From assembly GCA_012845835.1 (NCBI GenBank), contig JABAKD010000004.1, positions 6,243,765-6,307,764 on the forward strand: 64,000 nucleotides of DNA, given 5' to 3'. Source of the DNA: Undaria pinnatifida. Lineage: Eukaryota > Sar > Phaeophyceae > Laminariales > Alariaceae. How positions within the stretch are numbered: position 1 is the stretch's first letter; each line of letters starts with the position of its first letter. A program made the translations under genes and the position numbers. Below the pieces are notes generated by a model. That model saw only the letters and a program-made list of their open reading frames with translations. It was not told where the DNA came from and made no database searches. This document shows positions 63,459-64,000 of this stretch, piece by piece.

Positions 63459-64000
63459 CTACGCGCGCACAGGGAGCAGGGGACAAGGGCTAGAGCTCTG
63501 AAAATTGGGGCGGAACGAGCAACCAGTTCCGAGCGTTGTGAAGCCCCTGGTATTTTGTAAAGGTAGACAGGGTGTGTTCGCGGTTCTCGTCGGTCTCGAC
63601 TGCCGGGCTCTGTGTACGATAGTCGGGTGCTTTTTTCCAGTCCCGGGCATCGCGCAAAACAAGTTGTCGTTGTGATTCGCGTCTATTTTTGGCAGCCAGG
63701 CTCGGCTTACGATCCCCAAACAAATCTTCCCCAAGTAGTGGTACGCATATAGTACGGACGGATACCCTCCAGGAATCCGCGTCACTCGCTTTCCTTCCTC
63801 TGCGGTCAATACCCCCCACCCACCCCCCGCTGCCCGCTATATCCTACTAGATTGAAGGTGGTCACAGCCGTCCAACAGGAAGCACATAATGTGAGCAAAA
63901 CACTTTCTGTGTAGTATATGGAAGAAACGAAATGAGCGCCTGCATGTTGGGGATGTTTCTACTAGGAATAGGAACGGTGCTCCGATTCTACCGGGATACG

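Overview
The window reads as part of one very large eukaryotic gene on the minus strand. No open frame on either strand exceeds about 225 codons. When minus-strand frames are joined at GT...AG borders with matching phase, 50 short exons (57 to 385 nt) form a chain from 63458 down to 351. The chain holds about 3,080 codons, roughly one seventh of the window. The peptides follow, in order, the conserved blocks I know from CFAP54 (Chlamydomonas FAP54), a roughly 3,000-residue helical-repeat protein of the C1d projection of the ciliary central pair. The start codon lies beyond the right edge. The last exon seen ends in mid-codon, so at least one more exon lies beyond the left edge.

Organism: a flagellate eukaryote with long introns (about 0.2 to 4.7 kb, typically near 1 kb), many phase-0 introns, donors often reading GTG, and Gly/Ser/Ala- or acid-rich linkers between conserved blocks. 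A brown alga or another large-genome alga is my best guess. That is an inference from gene architecture; nothing here proves the lineage.

Layout, in transcription order (right to left). Exons 1-8 (63.5-47.7 kb) carry the N-terminal conserved domain. Exons 9-16 (46.2-38.6 kb) carry a linker-rich helical region. Exons 17-18 (38.1-36.7 kb) carry a fibronectin-like segment. Exons 19-33 (35.4-21.0 kb) carry the middle helical region. Exons 34-40 (20.2-14.9 kb) are the best conserved stretch (MGDLH, CDYAIY, FPVLAILEH). Exons 41-50 (13.7-0.35 kb) carry the C-terminal region, including SRGGHDWRIM. Every junction I propose is phase-compatible; 41 of 49 introns are phase 0. The weakest calls are exons 10, 31 and 32.

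The introns hold two kinds of structure. First, at many exons the splice border itself (an exon edge plus adjoining intron) has been copied locally into the neighbouring intron, once or in degenerate arrays of up to about six units. The clearest are beside exons 2, 3, 6, 28, 47 and 50. Second, there are small dispersed elements: at least three families of roughly 250-280 bp with terminal inverted repeats (MITE-like) and some tRNA-like or SINE-like repeats. Positions 1-350, 63459-64000 and introns not mentioned among the features hold nothing I can recognise. I see no second gene, rRNA gene, intact tRNA gene, CRISPR array or prokaryotic operon.
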